Shown: one piece after another, positions 26,027 to 33,694 of the stretch
How the letters are laid out: every line of letters begins with the position of its first letter
Position numbering within the stretch: the stretch's first letter is position 1
NCBI RefSeq assembly: GCF_020554865.1
Contig: NZ_JAJCIC010000011.1
Span: 55,644 to 119,643, forward strand
From: Lacrimispora sp. 210928-DFI.3.58
Lineage (GTDB): Bacteria; Bacillota; Clostridia; Lachnospirales; Lachnospiraceae
DNA: 64,000 nucleotides
Direction: 5' to 3'
The notes under the pieces: model-generated
What the model saw: only the letters and a program-made list of their open reading frames with translations
What the model was told of the DNA's origin: nothing
Database searches by the model: none
Position numbers and translations under genes: made by a program

Positions 26027-26060
26027 GGCGCTGGATCTTCCTATCCGGCGCCTTTTTATT
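26027..26060 (+). terminator. Terminator of the first rubrerythrin gene
   Basis: GGCGCTGGAT (26027-26036) pairs with ATCCGGCGCC (26043-26052) with one T-G wobble around CTTCCT, followed by TTTTTATT. Confidence 0.9.
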
Positions 26061-26127
26061 CCACGTCTTTTCCGTTACATAAACTATCTATAGCTATAAA
26101 AAAATCAGGAAAACTTTCATATTATCA

Positions 26128-26184
26128 TTGACATTTTCCTGTTTTTTCTATATAATAAAAACAGTAATAATTACTATTATTAAT
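26128..26184 (+). promoter_or_regulatory. Promoter and PerR-type operator of the second rubrerythrin gene
   Basis: Consensus promoter TTGACA (26128-26133), 17 bp, TATAAT (26151-26156). At the predicted start sits AGTAATAAT (26163-26171), TACT, ATTATTAAT (26176-26184). It differs from the operator at 25347-25368 only in the second-last base and has the same position relative to the -10. Confidence 0.88.
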
Positions 26185-26200
26185 TATGGAGGTATTACAT

Positions 26201-26740
26201 ATGGCATCAAAATATGCTGGAACAAAGACAGAACAGAATTTAAGAGAAGCCTTTGCAGGCGAATCCGAAGCACGCAACAAGTACACCTACTACGCTTCCG
26301 CTGCCAAGAAGGCCGGCTATGAGCAGATGGCTGCCTTATATCTGGAGACAGCAGACCAGGAAAAGGAGCATGCAAAAATGTGGTTCAAGGAGCTCCACGG
26401 CATCGGAACTCCGGAGGAGAACCTGGCTGACGCTGCTGCCGGGGAGAACTATGAGTGGACCGATATGTATGCCCGCATGGCACGTGAGGCACGTGAGGAG
26501 GGCTTTCCTGAACTGGCAGTGAAGTTTGAACTGGTTGCAAAGGTTGAAGCTGCCCATGAAAAGCGCTACAATAAGCTTCTTGACAGCCTGAAGAATGACA
26601 AGACCTTCAAGGGCGATGCCCCATTAGGCTGGAAGTGCAGAAACTGCGGCTATATCCATGAAGGCCCCGACGCTCCTGAAGTATGTCCATGCTGCGCTCA
26701 TCCAAAGGCTTACTTTGAGAGAAAGGCTGAGAATTACTAA
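26201..26740 (+). CDS. rbr: Rubrerythrin, classical domain order
   Basis: Peroxide-scavenging diiron protein of 179 residues. The ferritin-like domain comes first with ligands in [27 protein letters not shown] and [16 protein letters not shown]-terminal rubredoxin domain follows ([12 protein letters not shown]...[13 protein letters not shown]), with both CxxC pairs. This is the standard order, opposite to the neighbour at 25445. ATG at 26201 follows GGAGGTATTACAT; an in-frame ATG at 26186 overlaps that ribosome site and is rejected. It has its own consensus promoter, PerR-type operator and terminator. Confidence 0.96.
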   Translation: MASKYAGTKTEQNLREAFAGESEARNKYTYYASAAKKAGYEQMAALYLETADQEKEHAKMWFKELHGIGTPEENLADAAAGENYEWTDMYARMAREAREEGFPELAVKFELVAKVEAAHEKRYNKLLDSLKNDKTFKGDAPLGWKCRNCGYIHEGPDAPEVCPCCAHPKAYFERKAENY

Positions 26741-26764
26741 GCTTTGGATATCTCATGATACAGA

Positions 26765-26814
26765 AAGCTCCCGCCGGAAAGGAAGGCCTTATGCCTCCTC
26801 CCTGGCGGGAGCTT
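26765..26814. terminator. Bidirectional terminator between rubrerythrin and rpiB
   Basis: AAGCTCCCGCC (26765-26775) pairs perfectly with GGCGGGAGCTT (26804-26814). T-rich sequence follows on the plus strand (GTCTTTTGTTTTC), and a shorter TTTC follows on the minus strand. It separates two converging genes. Confidence 0.8.
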
Positions 26815-26866
26815 GTCTTTTGTTTTCTTTGCAGCTTTGCCGGACGTTCAAAAGCAGCTTTGGATC

Positions 26867-27310
26867 CTATGCCCTGTTCTCGATATCCATGATCATATTC
26901 ACGCGGCGCTCATGCCTTCCGCCTTCAAACTCGGCATCCAGCCAGGCCTCCGTGATCATCTTAGCCAGCTCGCTTCCTACCACTCTGGCGCCAAAAGCCA
27001 GGACATTGGAATTGTTGTGGAGTCTGGAGAGCTTTGCGGTGTAGGGCTCGCTGCACACGCAGGCGCGGATGCCCTTTACCTTATTGGCTGCCAGGGAAAT
27101 ACCTACGCCTGTGCCGCAGATCGTGATGCCTAAGTCAGCCTCGCCGGAAGCCACTGCACGGCCCACCTTCTCACCGTAGATCGGATAGTCGCAGCTCTCC
27201 GGTGAATTGGTTCCCAGGTCGATCACCTCATATCCTTTGCTCTCCACAAATTCCTTAATGATATTCTTCAGCTCAATGGCTGTATGGTCATTTCCCATTG
27301 CAATCTTCAT
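26867..27310 (-). CDS. rpiB: Ribose-5-phosphate isomerase B
   Basis: Interconverts ribose 5-phosphate and ribulose 5-phosphate (some relatives use allose-6-P or tetrulose phosphates). The 147-residue length is typical. Motifs are the N-terminal MGNDHTAIELK with the phosphate-binding Asp/His pair, TICGTGVGISLAANKVKGIRA with the catalytic Cys, and LHNNSNVLAFGARVVG. GGGAGAAAGAAACC precedes the ATG. It has its own likely promoter at 27368-27396. It lies downstream of a two-subunit transketolase and a VOC-family gene, so it may be part of that sugar-phosphate unit. Confidence 0.93.
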   Translation of the reverse strand: MKIAMGNDHTAIELKNIIKEFVESKGYEVIDLGTNSPESCDYPIYGEKVGRAVASGEADLGITICGTGVGISLAANKVKGIRACVCSEPYTAKLSRLHNNSNVLAFGARVVGSELAKMITEAWLDAEFEGGRHERRVNMIMDIENRA

Positions 27311-27367
27311 GGTTTCTTTCTCCCTTATGTTTGATTTTGTCTGGTCCTAGCCAAACTTCTCTCACTT

Positions 27368-27396
27368 ATTATAAATCAAGGGCTCCTCCAATACAA
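27368..27396 (-). promoter_or_regulatory. Likely promoter of rpiB
   Basis: Minus strand TTGTAT (27391-27396), 17 bp, TATAAT (27368-27373) lies about 58 bp upstream of the rpiB ATG, inside the 126-bp gap after the VOC gene. Confidence 0.6.
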
Positions 27397-27436
27397 GACT
27401 TTTATGATCTTGAGTTTCCGCATTTTGACTGCTTTC

Positions 27437-27811
27437 TCAGCTCACCTTGCAAAATTCGATCTTCTCGCCGTTTGGCCCCTTGAACAGGAAAAAGCGGTTG
27501 CTCTTTGGAGCAAACATCTGATTGGACTCAATGCCCTCTGAGATCATCTCACAGCCCAGGCCCTTGATCTCCTCATAGGCCTCGTCCAGGTTATCACAGG
27601 CCAGTGCAATGTGGTCGATATTTCCGATAGGCTTTTTATCACAGCGCCTGGGGTAATACTCGATCACGCAGCTGCCGCACTGGAGCATCCCGCGCACTCC
27701 GCCGTCCACCAGGCGTTTGAAGCCCAGGGTTTCATAAAATGCAACCGTTGCTTCAGGCTCATCTGTGGGGATTGCCACATGGGCGATCCCTGTCGGCTGA
27801 TTTACGATCAT
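27437..27811 (-). CDS. VOC-family (glyoxalase/dioxygenase-fold) protein
   Basis: Small metalloenzyme-fold protein of 124 residues with the two beta-alpha-beta-beta-beta modules of the VOC superfamily: GIAHVAIPTDEPEATVAFYETLGFK and NIDHIALACDNLDEAYEEIKGLG...FFLFKGPNGEKIEFCKV. His in AHVAIP, Glu in VIEYYP, His in DHIALA and Glu near the C-terminus (EKIEF) are positioned as metal ligands, as in glyoxalase I. The specific reaction is unknown; isomerase or lyase activity on a sugar derivative would fit the context. It starts 4 bp after the transketolase C-subunit stop with AGGTGAATAAGCT as ribosome site, so it is co-transcribed. Confidence 0.85.
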   Translation of the reverse strand: MIVNQPTGIAHVAIPTDEPEATVAFYETLGFKRLVDGGVRGMLQCGSCVIEYYPRRCDKKPIGNIDHIALACDNLDEAYEEIKGLGCEMISEGIESNQMFAPKSNRFFLFKGPNGEKIEFCKVS

Positions 27812-27814
27812 AGC

Positions 27815-28750
27815 TTATTCACCTGCCATTTCTTTGATCTGACGGTAGACCTGATCCTCGCTGAGTCCGTACTCCTCTAAGAGATCTGACGGCTTTCCGG
27901 ACTGGCCGAACCTGTCCTGGACTCCGATCTTTTTAAATGCCACATGGCATCTCTCCTGGAGCAGTACATCGCCTACTGCGTCTCCCAGTCCGCCGATCAC
28001 GCTGTGCTCTTCTACTGTGACGATCTTCTTGCAGCTTCCTGCATATTTCAGAATGCATTCCCTGTCAATAGGCTTAATGGTGTGCATATTGATGACAGCT
28101 GCCGAGATCCCATCTGCCTCCAGCCTCTTTGCACATTCCAGCGCTGTGGAGACCATGATGCCGCAGGAAAAAACTGCCACATCCGTTCCTTCTCTCAGCA
28201 CATTTGCCTTACCGATCTCAAAGGGCATCTCCTCCTCAAACACAGGGGAAGGAAGGCGTGCCAGGCGCAGGTATGCAGGCCCCTGCATCTCTGCCACTGC
28301 AGCAACTGCCCGGTGGGTCTCCTTCGCATCGCAGGGCACGATCACTGTCATCCCAGGGATCACGCGCATGAGTGCCAGATCCTCTATGGCCTGATGGCTG
28401 CCGCCGTCCTCGCCCAGAGTGATCCCGGCATGTGTCATACCGAACTTTACATTGAAATTAGGGTATGCGCACCCATTGCGCACCTGGTCATACGCCCGTC
28501 CCGTGCCAAAGATCGCAAATGTGCTGGCAAAGGGAATATATCCCATAGTAGACAGGCCTGCCGCCATATCCACCATATTGGCCTCTGCAATACCTGCATT
28601 AAAGAAACGCTCCGGAAACTTGTTACCAAATGTTGCAGTCATGGTTGCATGGGCAAGATCTGCGTCCAGCACAACCACCTTCTCATTCTTCTCTCCTAAT
28701 TCAGCCAAGGCCTCTCCATAGGCAACTCGGATTGCTTTCAGTTCACTCAT
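27815..28750 (-). CDS. Transketolase, C-terminal subunit (first paralogue)
   Basis: Second half of a two-subunit thiamine-diphosphate transketolase, 311 residues. It contains the pyrimidine-binding part (VLDADLAHATMTATFGNKFPERFFNAGIAEANMVDMAAGLS, with the catalytic Glu), SHQAIEDLALMR, and the C-terminal domain (CKKIVTVEEHSVIGGLGDAV). ATG at 28750 follows GGAGGAAGAGGC and overlaps the N-subunit stop by 4 bp. The short stop-start overlap and the good ribosome site show that the split is natural and not a frameshift. It partners with the 28747-29562 product. Confidence 0.93.
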   Translation of the reverse strand: MSELKAIRVAYGEALAELGEKNEKVVVLDADLAHATMTATFGNKFPERFFNAGIAEANMVDMAAGLSTMGYIPFASTFAIFGTGRAYDQVRNGCAYPNFNVKFGMTHAGITLGEDGGSHQAIEDLALMRVIPGMTVIVPCDAKETHRAVAAVAEMQGPAYLRLARLPSPVFEEEMPFEIGKANVLREGTDVAVFSCGIMVSTALECAKRLEADGISAAVINMHTIKPIDRECILKYAGSCKKIVTVEEHSVIGGLGDAVGDVLLQERCHVAFKKIGVQDRFGQSGKPSDLLEEYGLSEDQVYRQIKEMAGE

Positions 28751-29562
28751 GCCTCTTCCTCCAATTCCCTTAATGCCTGCTGGCGCTCTGTCTCGTTGGG
28801 AGCCTTTCCATGCCAGCCCACCTGATCTTCCATAAAGGATACGCCCTTGCCCTTTACTGTGTGGGCAATAATGCATTTTGGCTTTCCTTCGGAAGGCGCG
28901 TCCAAAGCTGCCGATACCTGCTCCAGGTCATTCCCATCGATCTCCAGCACATGGAAGCCAAAGGCAGTAAACTTATCCCTCAGGGATCCCAGCTTCATGA
29001 CCTCGTCGTTTGTTCCATCGATCTGAAGGCCATTGTTGTCAACAATCACGGTCAGGTTATCCAGTCCGTAATTGGCCGCTGCCATGCTGGCCTCCCATAC
29101 CTGGCCCTCCTGCAGCTCTCCGTCTCCCAAAAGCGTATATACCTTTACCTGGCTGTGATCCAGCCTCTTTGCTCCCAAGGCCATTCCCACTGCAATCGAG
29201 ATCCCTTGTCCCAGGGAACCGGTGGAAGCATCTACGCCCGGACACTTTTTCGCATCCGGATGTCCCTGAAGGAAGCTGTGGAGCTGGCGGAAGTTTTTGA
29301 ACTCTTCCTTATCAAAAAATCCCCTTTCTCCCAGCACTGCGTAATAGCAGGGAGCTGCATGTCCCTTTGACAGTACAAAACGGTCCCTGTCCTTTTTCTT
29401 TGGATCAGATGGATCAATGTTCATTTTCTCAAAAAATAATGTTGTAATGATCTCTACTGCGGATAAGGATCCGCCCGGATGGCCTGAGGCTGCATCCGCC
29501 GTCATATTAATAATGTCACGGCGCACAGTACGGCAGGTTTGTTTCAAACTTGCAATATCCAT
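28747..29562 (-). CDS. Transketolase, N-terminal subunit (first paralogue)
   Basis: Thiamine-diphosphate-binding half of transketolase, 271 residues. Motifs are DAASGHPGGSLSAVE, SKGHAAPCYYAVLGERG, the substrate-contact VDASTGSLGQGISIAVGMALGAK, and the cofactor motif LGDGELQEGQVWEASMAAANYGLDNLTVIVDNNG (GDG to NN). It transfers two-carbon units between ketose and aldose phosphates. ATG at 29562 follows GGAGGAAAAT; an in-frame ATG at 29574 overlaps that site. It is first in the unit transcribed leftward from 29641-29669 and lies opposite the FadR-type gene at 29764. Confidence 0.93.
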   Translation of the reverse strand: MDIASLKQTCRTVRRDIINMTADAASGHPGGSLSAVEIITTLFFEKMNIDPSDPKKKDRDRFVLSKGHAAPCYYAVLGERGFFDKEEFKNFRQLHSFLQGHPDAKKCPGVDASTGSLGQGISIAVGMALGAKRLDHSQVKVYTLLGDGELQEGQVWEASMAAANYGLDNLTVIVDNNGLQIDGTNDEVMKLGSLRDKFTAFGFHVLEIDGNDLEQVSAALDAPSEGKPKCIIAHTVKGKGVSFMEDQVGWHGKAPNETERQQALRELEEEA

Positions 29563-29611
29563 ATTTTCCTCCATGGTTTCAATGAAATGTGTGATCAGGT
29601 TTTAGTGCTTT

Positions 29612-29632
29612 GACATCATACAATCATACAAT
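29612..29632. promoter_or_regulatory. FadR-type operator, copy 1 (21 bp)
   Basis: A 21-bp sequence beginning GACATCATACA and containing two tandem ATCATACA units is identical at 30650-30670. It begins just downstream of the predicted start of the transketolase transcript, so binding there would block transcription. It is flanked by a separate 8-bp inverted repeat, GTGATCAG (29591-29598) and CTGATCAC (29633-29640). The nearby regulator at 29764 is the obvious candidate ligand-responsive repressor. Confidence 0.75.
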
Positions 29633-29640
29633 CTGATCAC

Positions 29641-29669
29641 AAGATAGCAGAGTATTGTGCAAATGTCAA
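29641..29669 (-). promoter_or_regulatory. Promoter of the first transketolase operon
   Basis: Minus strand TTGACA (29664-29669), 17 bp, TATCTT (29641-29646). The predicted start (near 29634) abuts the 21-bp operator. Confidence 0.75.
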
Positions 29670-29763
29670 TAGATACTGTTAAAAAAAACTTTGATTTCTT
29701 GCATATTGACAAAATTCAACTTTAGGATTAGGATATATAAACATAAAAGGAAGGAGAATTACC

Positions 29764-30459
29764 ATGGAAACTGTGAAGCGTATCCCTGTTGTCCAGCAGG
29801 TTGTGGAAAAAATTAAAGAATATCTATTTTCAGGCGATGTTTCCGTTGGTGACAAGCTTCCTGTAGAAAAAGAATTATGCCAGCAGCTGGGCGTAGGCCG
29901 CGGTACGGTGCGCGAGGCCTTCCGCATGCTGGAGGCTACCGGCTACGTGGAGCTGCGTCCCGGCAAGGGTGCATTTGCCGCCCGCACTTCAGAGGTGGAG
30001 CTGGGAGATATCCTTCACTGGTTTGCAGAGCACGAGGTAGAGACAAGGGACTTTCTGGAAGTACGCATGGCCATCGAGCCTCTCTCGGTCCGCCTGGCCA
30101 TTGAACGCTGTTCCGATGAGGACGTTGCCCACTTAGAACAGCTCCACCAGAAATTTATTACGGCTGTCAAAAGTAAGGATGTATCCAGCATCGTCATATA
30201 TGATGAGAAGTTCCACTCCTCTATTGTCGAATTCAGCAAGAATCATCTCCTTATCAGTATCAGCAAACAGGTGGAACAGCATGTAAAGAATTTCCGCAGC
30301 AGGACGTTTTATATCCCGCAGAATGCGGAAAATGCCATTCAGCCCCATCAGAGCATCCTGGATGCGTTCAAAGCCAGAGATGCCAAAGCCGGAGAACGGA
30401 ATATGCAGCAGCATTTAGAGCTGGTCGCTGCCGATCTGGCCAAATCCACCACCAAATAG
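29764..30459 (+). CDS. FadR-subfamily GntR transcriptional regulator
   Basis: Regulator of 231 residues. The N-terminal winged helix (RIPVVQQVVEKIKEYLFSGDVSVGDKLPVEKELCQQLGVGRGTVREAFRMLEATGYVELRPGKGAF) is GntR-like. The C-terminal all-helical FCD domain (residues ~95-225) binds a small effector. Asp/His residues in LEVRMAIEPLS, DEKFHSSIVEFS and QPHQSIL fit the usual metal/ligand site of this domain. It lies between two oppositely transcribed units that carry identical 21-bp sites, so it likely controls both the transketolase genes and the TRAP genes. AAGGAGAATTACC precedes the ATG. Confidence 0.9.
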   Translation: METVKRIPVVQQVVEKIKEYLFSGDVSVGDKLPVEKELCQQLGVGRGTVREAFRMLEATGYVELRPGKGAFAARTSEVELGDILHWFAEHEVETRDFLEVRMAIEPLSVRLAIERCSDEDVAHLEQLHQKFITAVKSKDVSSIVIYDEKFHSSIVEFSKNHLLISISKQVEQHVKNFRSRTFYIPQNAENAIQPHQSILDAFKARDAKAGERNMQQHLELVAADLAKSTTK

Positions 30460-30627
30460 ACGATCTCGCCTGCGTTTTGGCTTTTGCTCCAACTGCAGGC
30501 GTCTTTTTTTACTTCTTTCCATCTATTTTCCGATCTTTTTCTTATTCCCCTCCGTTTTCGTTGTATATATTGCATAAAATTATTTTGTTTTTTTATGATA
30601 TTTGTCGATAGATTTTATCCGTCAGCA

Positions 30628-30670
30628 TGATATAATGTTGCTGTACGAAGACATCATACAATCATACAAT
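30628..30670 (+). promoter_or_regulatory. TRAP-operon promoter with FadR-type operator, copy 2
   Basis: An extended -10 (TGATATAAT, 30628-30636) with a poor -35 gives a start near 30643. The 21-bp operator identical to 29612-29632 follows at 30650-30670. The relative geometry, operator just after the start, matches the transketolase promoter. Confidence 0.72.
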
Positions 30671-30707
30671 GTCTCTACAAAATGCATATTACATAGGAGG
30701 GTTAAAA

Positions 30708-31799
30708 ATGAAAAAAATCTTATCCATCGTGCTGGCCTCTACCATGGCTTTGTCACTGGCAGGCTGCGGCGGTTCCGGAAAAACCGAGACAGCTGCTGCT
30801 ACAACCGCTGCAGCTGCTGCAGCTGCTTCTGAGAAGGGTTCTGACGCTGCAGAGGCTGCCGCATCTGGCTTGGATGCTTTAGATCCTGTTACTTTAACTG
30901 TTTATTCCCCAGGTAATGAGAATTCCGTTCCTACCAAGACCATTCTTGAATACAAAAAGCTGGTAGAAGAGGCTTCCGGCGGCAAGATCACTCTGGATGC
31001 ACATCACTCAGGCGAGCTGGGCAATGATGCCGAGGCACTGCAGTCCACACGTATGGGAACCATCGACATTATCTTTGCAGGAACCTCTGGCTATACAGAG
31101 TTCTATGACAAAGCGAAGATCCTGGATCTTCCGTTCCTGTTTGACACAGCAGAAGATGCATATGAGATTGTAAACGGCGAGATCGGCGAGAAGATCTTCG
31201 CAGATCTTCCTTCCACAGGACTGATCTATTTATCAGAGGGTGATAACGGTATGCGCCACATTTCCACCACCAACCGCCCAGTACATACAGCTGCTGACGT
31301 TGAGGGACTGAAACTGCGCGTGCCTACCAGCCAGATGTACTTAGACTGCTGGGAGACCCTGGGCGCCAACCCTGTTGCCCTTGCCCTGAACGAGCTGGCA
31401 ATTGCACTTTCCAACGGCACTGCTGAGGGCCAGGACAACGCTACCTATCATCTGGTTGCAAACGCTACCTACGATGACATCAAGTACTTCAGCTTCATCA
31501 ACTACATGTGGATGGGCTGCACCATGGCTGCTAACGCTGACTCCTGGAACAAGCTTCCTGCTGAATATCAGGCGATCTTAAAGGAGCAGGCAAAGGCTGC
31601 TGCTAAGTATTCCTTTGATACCATTGCTGCTGACAACGAGGCCGCTACACAGACCTTAAAGGAGGCAGGCGTTGAGTTTGACGAGGCTCCGGATATCCAG
31701 AGCTTTAAGGATAAGCTGGGCGGCAAGGAATACTATGAGCGCTATGCAAATGAGTCCTGGTTTGATCAGGATATCCTGGATGCTATTTTAGGGAACTAA
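30708..31799 (+). CDS. TRAP transporter solute-binding lipoprotein, DctP type
   Basis: Extracellular substrate-binding subunit, 363 residues. It starts with a lipoprotein signal (MKKILSIVLASTMALSLAGC, Cys at about 20), then an Ala/Thr/Glu low-complexity spacer, and then the DctP fold. Arg in GLKLRVPTSQMYLDCWETLGANPVALALNELAIALSNGTAEGQDN is the usual carboxylate-anchoring region. The substrate is probably an organic or sugar acid, judged from the family. AGGAGGGTTAAAA precedes ATG 30708; the upstream in-frame codons cover the operator. A hairpin after the stop probably favours excess of this subunit over the membrane parts. Confidence 0.94.
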   Translation: MKKILSIVLASTMALSLAGCGGSGKTETAAATTAAAAAAASEKGSDAAEAAASGLDALDPVTLTVYSPGNENSVPTKTILEYKKLVEEASGGKITLDAHHSGELGNDAEALQSTRMGTIDIIFAGTSGYTEFYDKAKILDLPFLFDTAEDAYEIVNGEIGEKIFADLPSTGLIYLSEGDNGMRHISTTNRPVHTAADVEGLKLRVPTSQMYLDCWETLGANPVALALNELAIALSNGTAEGQDNATYHLVANATYDDIKYFSFINYMWMGCTMAANADSWNKLPAEYQAILKEQAKAAAKYSFDTIAADNEAATQTLKEAGVEFDEAPDIQSFKDKLGGKEYYERYANESWFDQDILDAILGN

Positions 31800-31814
31800 T
31801 CAAACACCTTAAGC

Positions 31815-31846
31815 AGAGGCTGTATCCCGGCCGGGATGCAGCCTCT
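31815..31846 (+). terminator. Partial terminator/processing hairpin after the TRAP binding protein
   Basis: AGAGGCTG...CAGCCTCT with an inner ATCCC/GGGAT stem, then TTTTAAA. It lies between the binding-protein and DctQ genes of one operon, so it likely lowers read-through or protects the 3' end. Confidence 0.7.
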
Positions 31847-31870
31847 TTTAAACCCAAAGGAGTAATAGCC

Positions 31871-32365
31871 ATGAGACTTTATAAAAAAATCACGGATGTT
31901 TTCGTAAAGATCGTTTCCGCTCTTTTGATCCTGCTCATAGCAGGCATTGTAACAATGATGCTCACAGAGCTGTGCGCGCGGAACTTCTTTAATAAATCCT
32001 TCCGCTTCTCCACAGAGCTGTGCGGCTTCCTCTTTATGTGGATGGCCTTCCTGGGAGTCATCGTCCTCTACGACCAGAACCGCCTGATCACACTCGATAT
32101 GATCTATGTCCGCGTGCCGGAAAAGGTGCAGAATCTGTTTTGGTTCGTCAATAAGATCTTCAGCATCGGCCTGGGCGTTATTATGATCGTGGCCTACTGC
32201 GGCATGTACAAGATCAACAGCACCAGCTACTTTTCCACCATGCAGTTTTTATCCAAGGCCTGGCATTTCCTTCCTATGGCGATCGCCGGGGGGTATATCG
32301 TTGTCAAATCGGTTTACCAGCTCATTGAACGGACTATGCTTTTAACCGGCAAAGCCGTACAGTAA
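31871..32365 (+). CDS. TRAP transporter small permease, DctQ type
   Basis: Membrane subunit of 164 residues with four hydrophobic helices at about 13-35, 48-68, 88-110 and 126-150. FLFMWMAFLGVIVLYDQNRLITLDMI is typical of DctQ. It forms the membrane complex with DctM and links the binding protein. AAAGGAGTAATAGCC precedes the ATG, and the stop is 15 bp before the DctM ATG. Confidence 0.93.
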   Translation: MRLYKKITDVFVKIVSALLILLIAGIVTMMLTELCARNFFNKSFRFSTELCGFLFMWMAFLGVIVLYDQNRLITLDMIYVRVPEKVQNLFWFVNKIFSIGLGVIMIVAYCGMYKINSTSYFSTMQFLSKAWHFLPMAIAGGYIVVKSVYQLIERTMLLTGKAVQ

Positions 32366-32380
32366 AGGAGGAGAAGCGCA

Positions 32381-33649
32381 ATGGCAATATTTTTTATTAC
32401 GTTTATTATTTTACTGCTGATCGGTGTTCCTATCAGCATTTCCATCGGTGCCAGTGCTGTGCTGGGCTGCCTCATTCTTGAATATCCGCTAATGGTCATA
32501 GGACAGAAAATGGTAACCGGTATCGATTCCTACCTCCTGATCTCCGTTCCCCTGTTCATTCTGGCAGGAAACCTGATGAACGCAGGAAAGATCACAGATA
32601 AGATATTCAACTTCGCAAAGGAAATGGTTGGCTGGATCCCCGGCGGTCTGGGCCATGCCAATATCGTAGCCAGCATCATCTTTGCAGGTATGTCAGGAAG
32701 CGCTACCGCAGATGCAGGCGGCCTGGGAACCATCGAGATGGAGGCTATGACAAAGAATGGCTACAGCAACGAATTTTCAGGAGCCGTAACGGCTGCTTCC
32801 TCTGTTATCGGACCGATCTTCCCGCCCAGTATTCCGCTTATCATCTACGGAGCTACGGCCAGCGTCAGCGTGGCAAAGCTGTTCATGGGAGGCGTTCTTC
32901 CCGGACTCCTTATGGGCGTTGCATTGATGATCCTGGTATTCATCTTTGCTGTGAAGTACAGATTTGAGCGCCATCCTTTTAACATCCAGTCCTTGATCAA
33001 GCAGTTTTTCGGCTCCATCCTGTCACTCATCACGCCTCTTATTATCCTGGCAGGCTTTACCACCGGATGGTTCACCCCAACAGAGGCTTCCAGCATTGCA
33101 GTGGCCTATTCACTGATCATCGCGCTGGTCGTGTACCGCACCATGGACTGGAAGACCTTTAAGAACTGCCTGTTGGAATCAGCCATCACTTCTGCCAATA
33201 CGCTGTTCATTATCGGCACATCCACCCTGTTCACCTACGTACTGGTAAAGGAAGGCGCTTCCAAGACAATTGCAGATTTCATCCTGAGCATCAGCAGCAG
33301 CCCAGCCGTTATCCTGCTCATCATCAACATCGTCCTTTTGATCCTGGGCATGTTCATGGAACCAGGCGCTATTTTAACCCTGATGCTTCCGGTGCTCCTT
33401 CCCATTGTCAAGGGCCTGAACATCGATCTGGTGCACTTTGGCGTTGTAATGGTACTGAACCTGATGATCGGCCAGGTAACTCCTCCTTTCGGCGTATGCC
33501 TGTTCGTCATCTCCGATATTGCTAAGATCAAGCTTGACCGGCTTTATAAATCAATATTACCTTTCATCGCACCGTTAATTATAGTATTATTAATGTGTAC
33601 CTATATTCCACCTATCGTTACTTGGCTGCCTGATCTTCTGGTGAAGTAA
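32381..33649 (+). CDS. TRAP transporter large permease, DctM type
   Basis: Polytopic membrane protein of 422 residues with about 11-12 helices. Signature stretches are PLFILAGNLMNAGKITDKIFNFAKEMVGWIPGGLGHANIVASIIFAGMSGSATADAGGLG and MEPGAILTLMLPVLLPIVKGLNIDLVHFGVVMVLNLMIGQVTPPFGVCLF (each family-conserved). It catalyses Na+- or H+-coupled uptake with DctQ and DctP. It is the third gene of the FadR-controlled operon. Confidence 0.95.
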   Translation: MAIFFITFIILLLIGVPISISIGASAVLGCLILEYPLMVIGQKMVTGIDSYLLISVPLFILAGNLMNAGKITDKIFNFAKEMVGWIPGGLGHANIVASIIFAGMSGSATADAGGLGTIEMEAMTKNGYSNEFSGAVTAASSVIGPIFPPSIPLIIYGATASVSVAKLFMGGVLPGLLMGVALMILVFIFAVKYRFERHPFNIQSLIKQFFGSILSLITPLIILAGFTTGWFTPTEASSIAVAYSLIIALVVYRTMDWKTFKNCLLESAITSANTLFIIGTSTLFTYVLVKEGASKTIADFILSISSSPAVILLIINIVLLILGMFMEPGAILTLMLPVLLPIVKGLNIDLVHFGVVMVLNLMIGQVTPPFGVCLFVISDIAKIKLDRLYKSILPFIAPLIIVLLMCTYIPPIVTWLPDLLVK

Positions 33650-33694
33650 GCAGCCCCAGATAAATCAATATAGTAAAAAGGAGAATGAAACACT

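Noticed and set aside
27815-29562. Transketolase as a frameshifted single gene
   Set aside because: The halves overlap by a clean ATGA with a GGAGG site for the second, and the second locus has the same split. Two-subunit transketolases are a known form.
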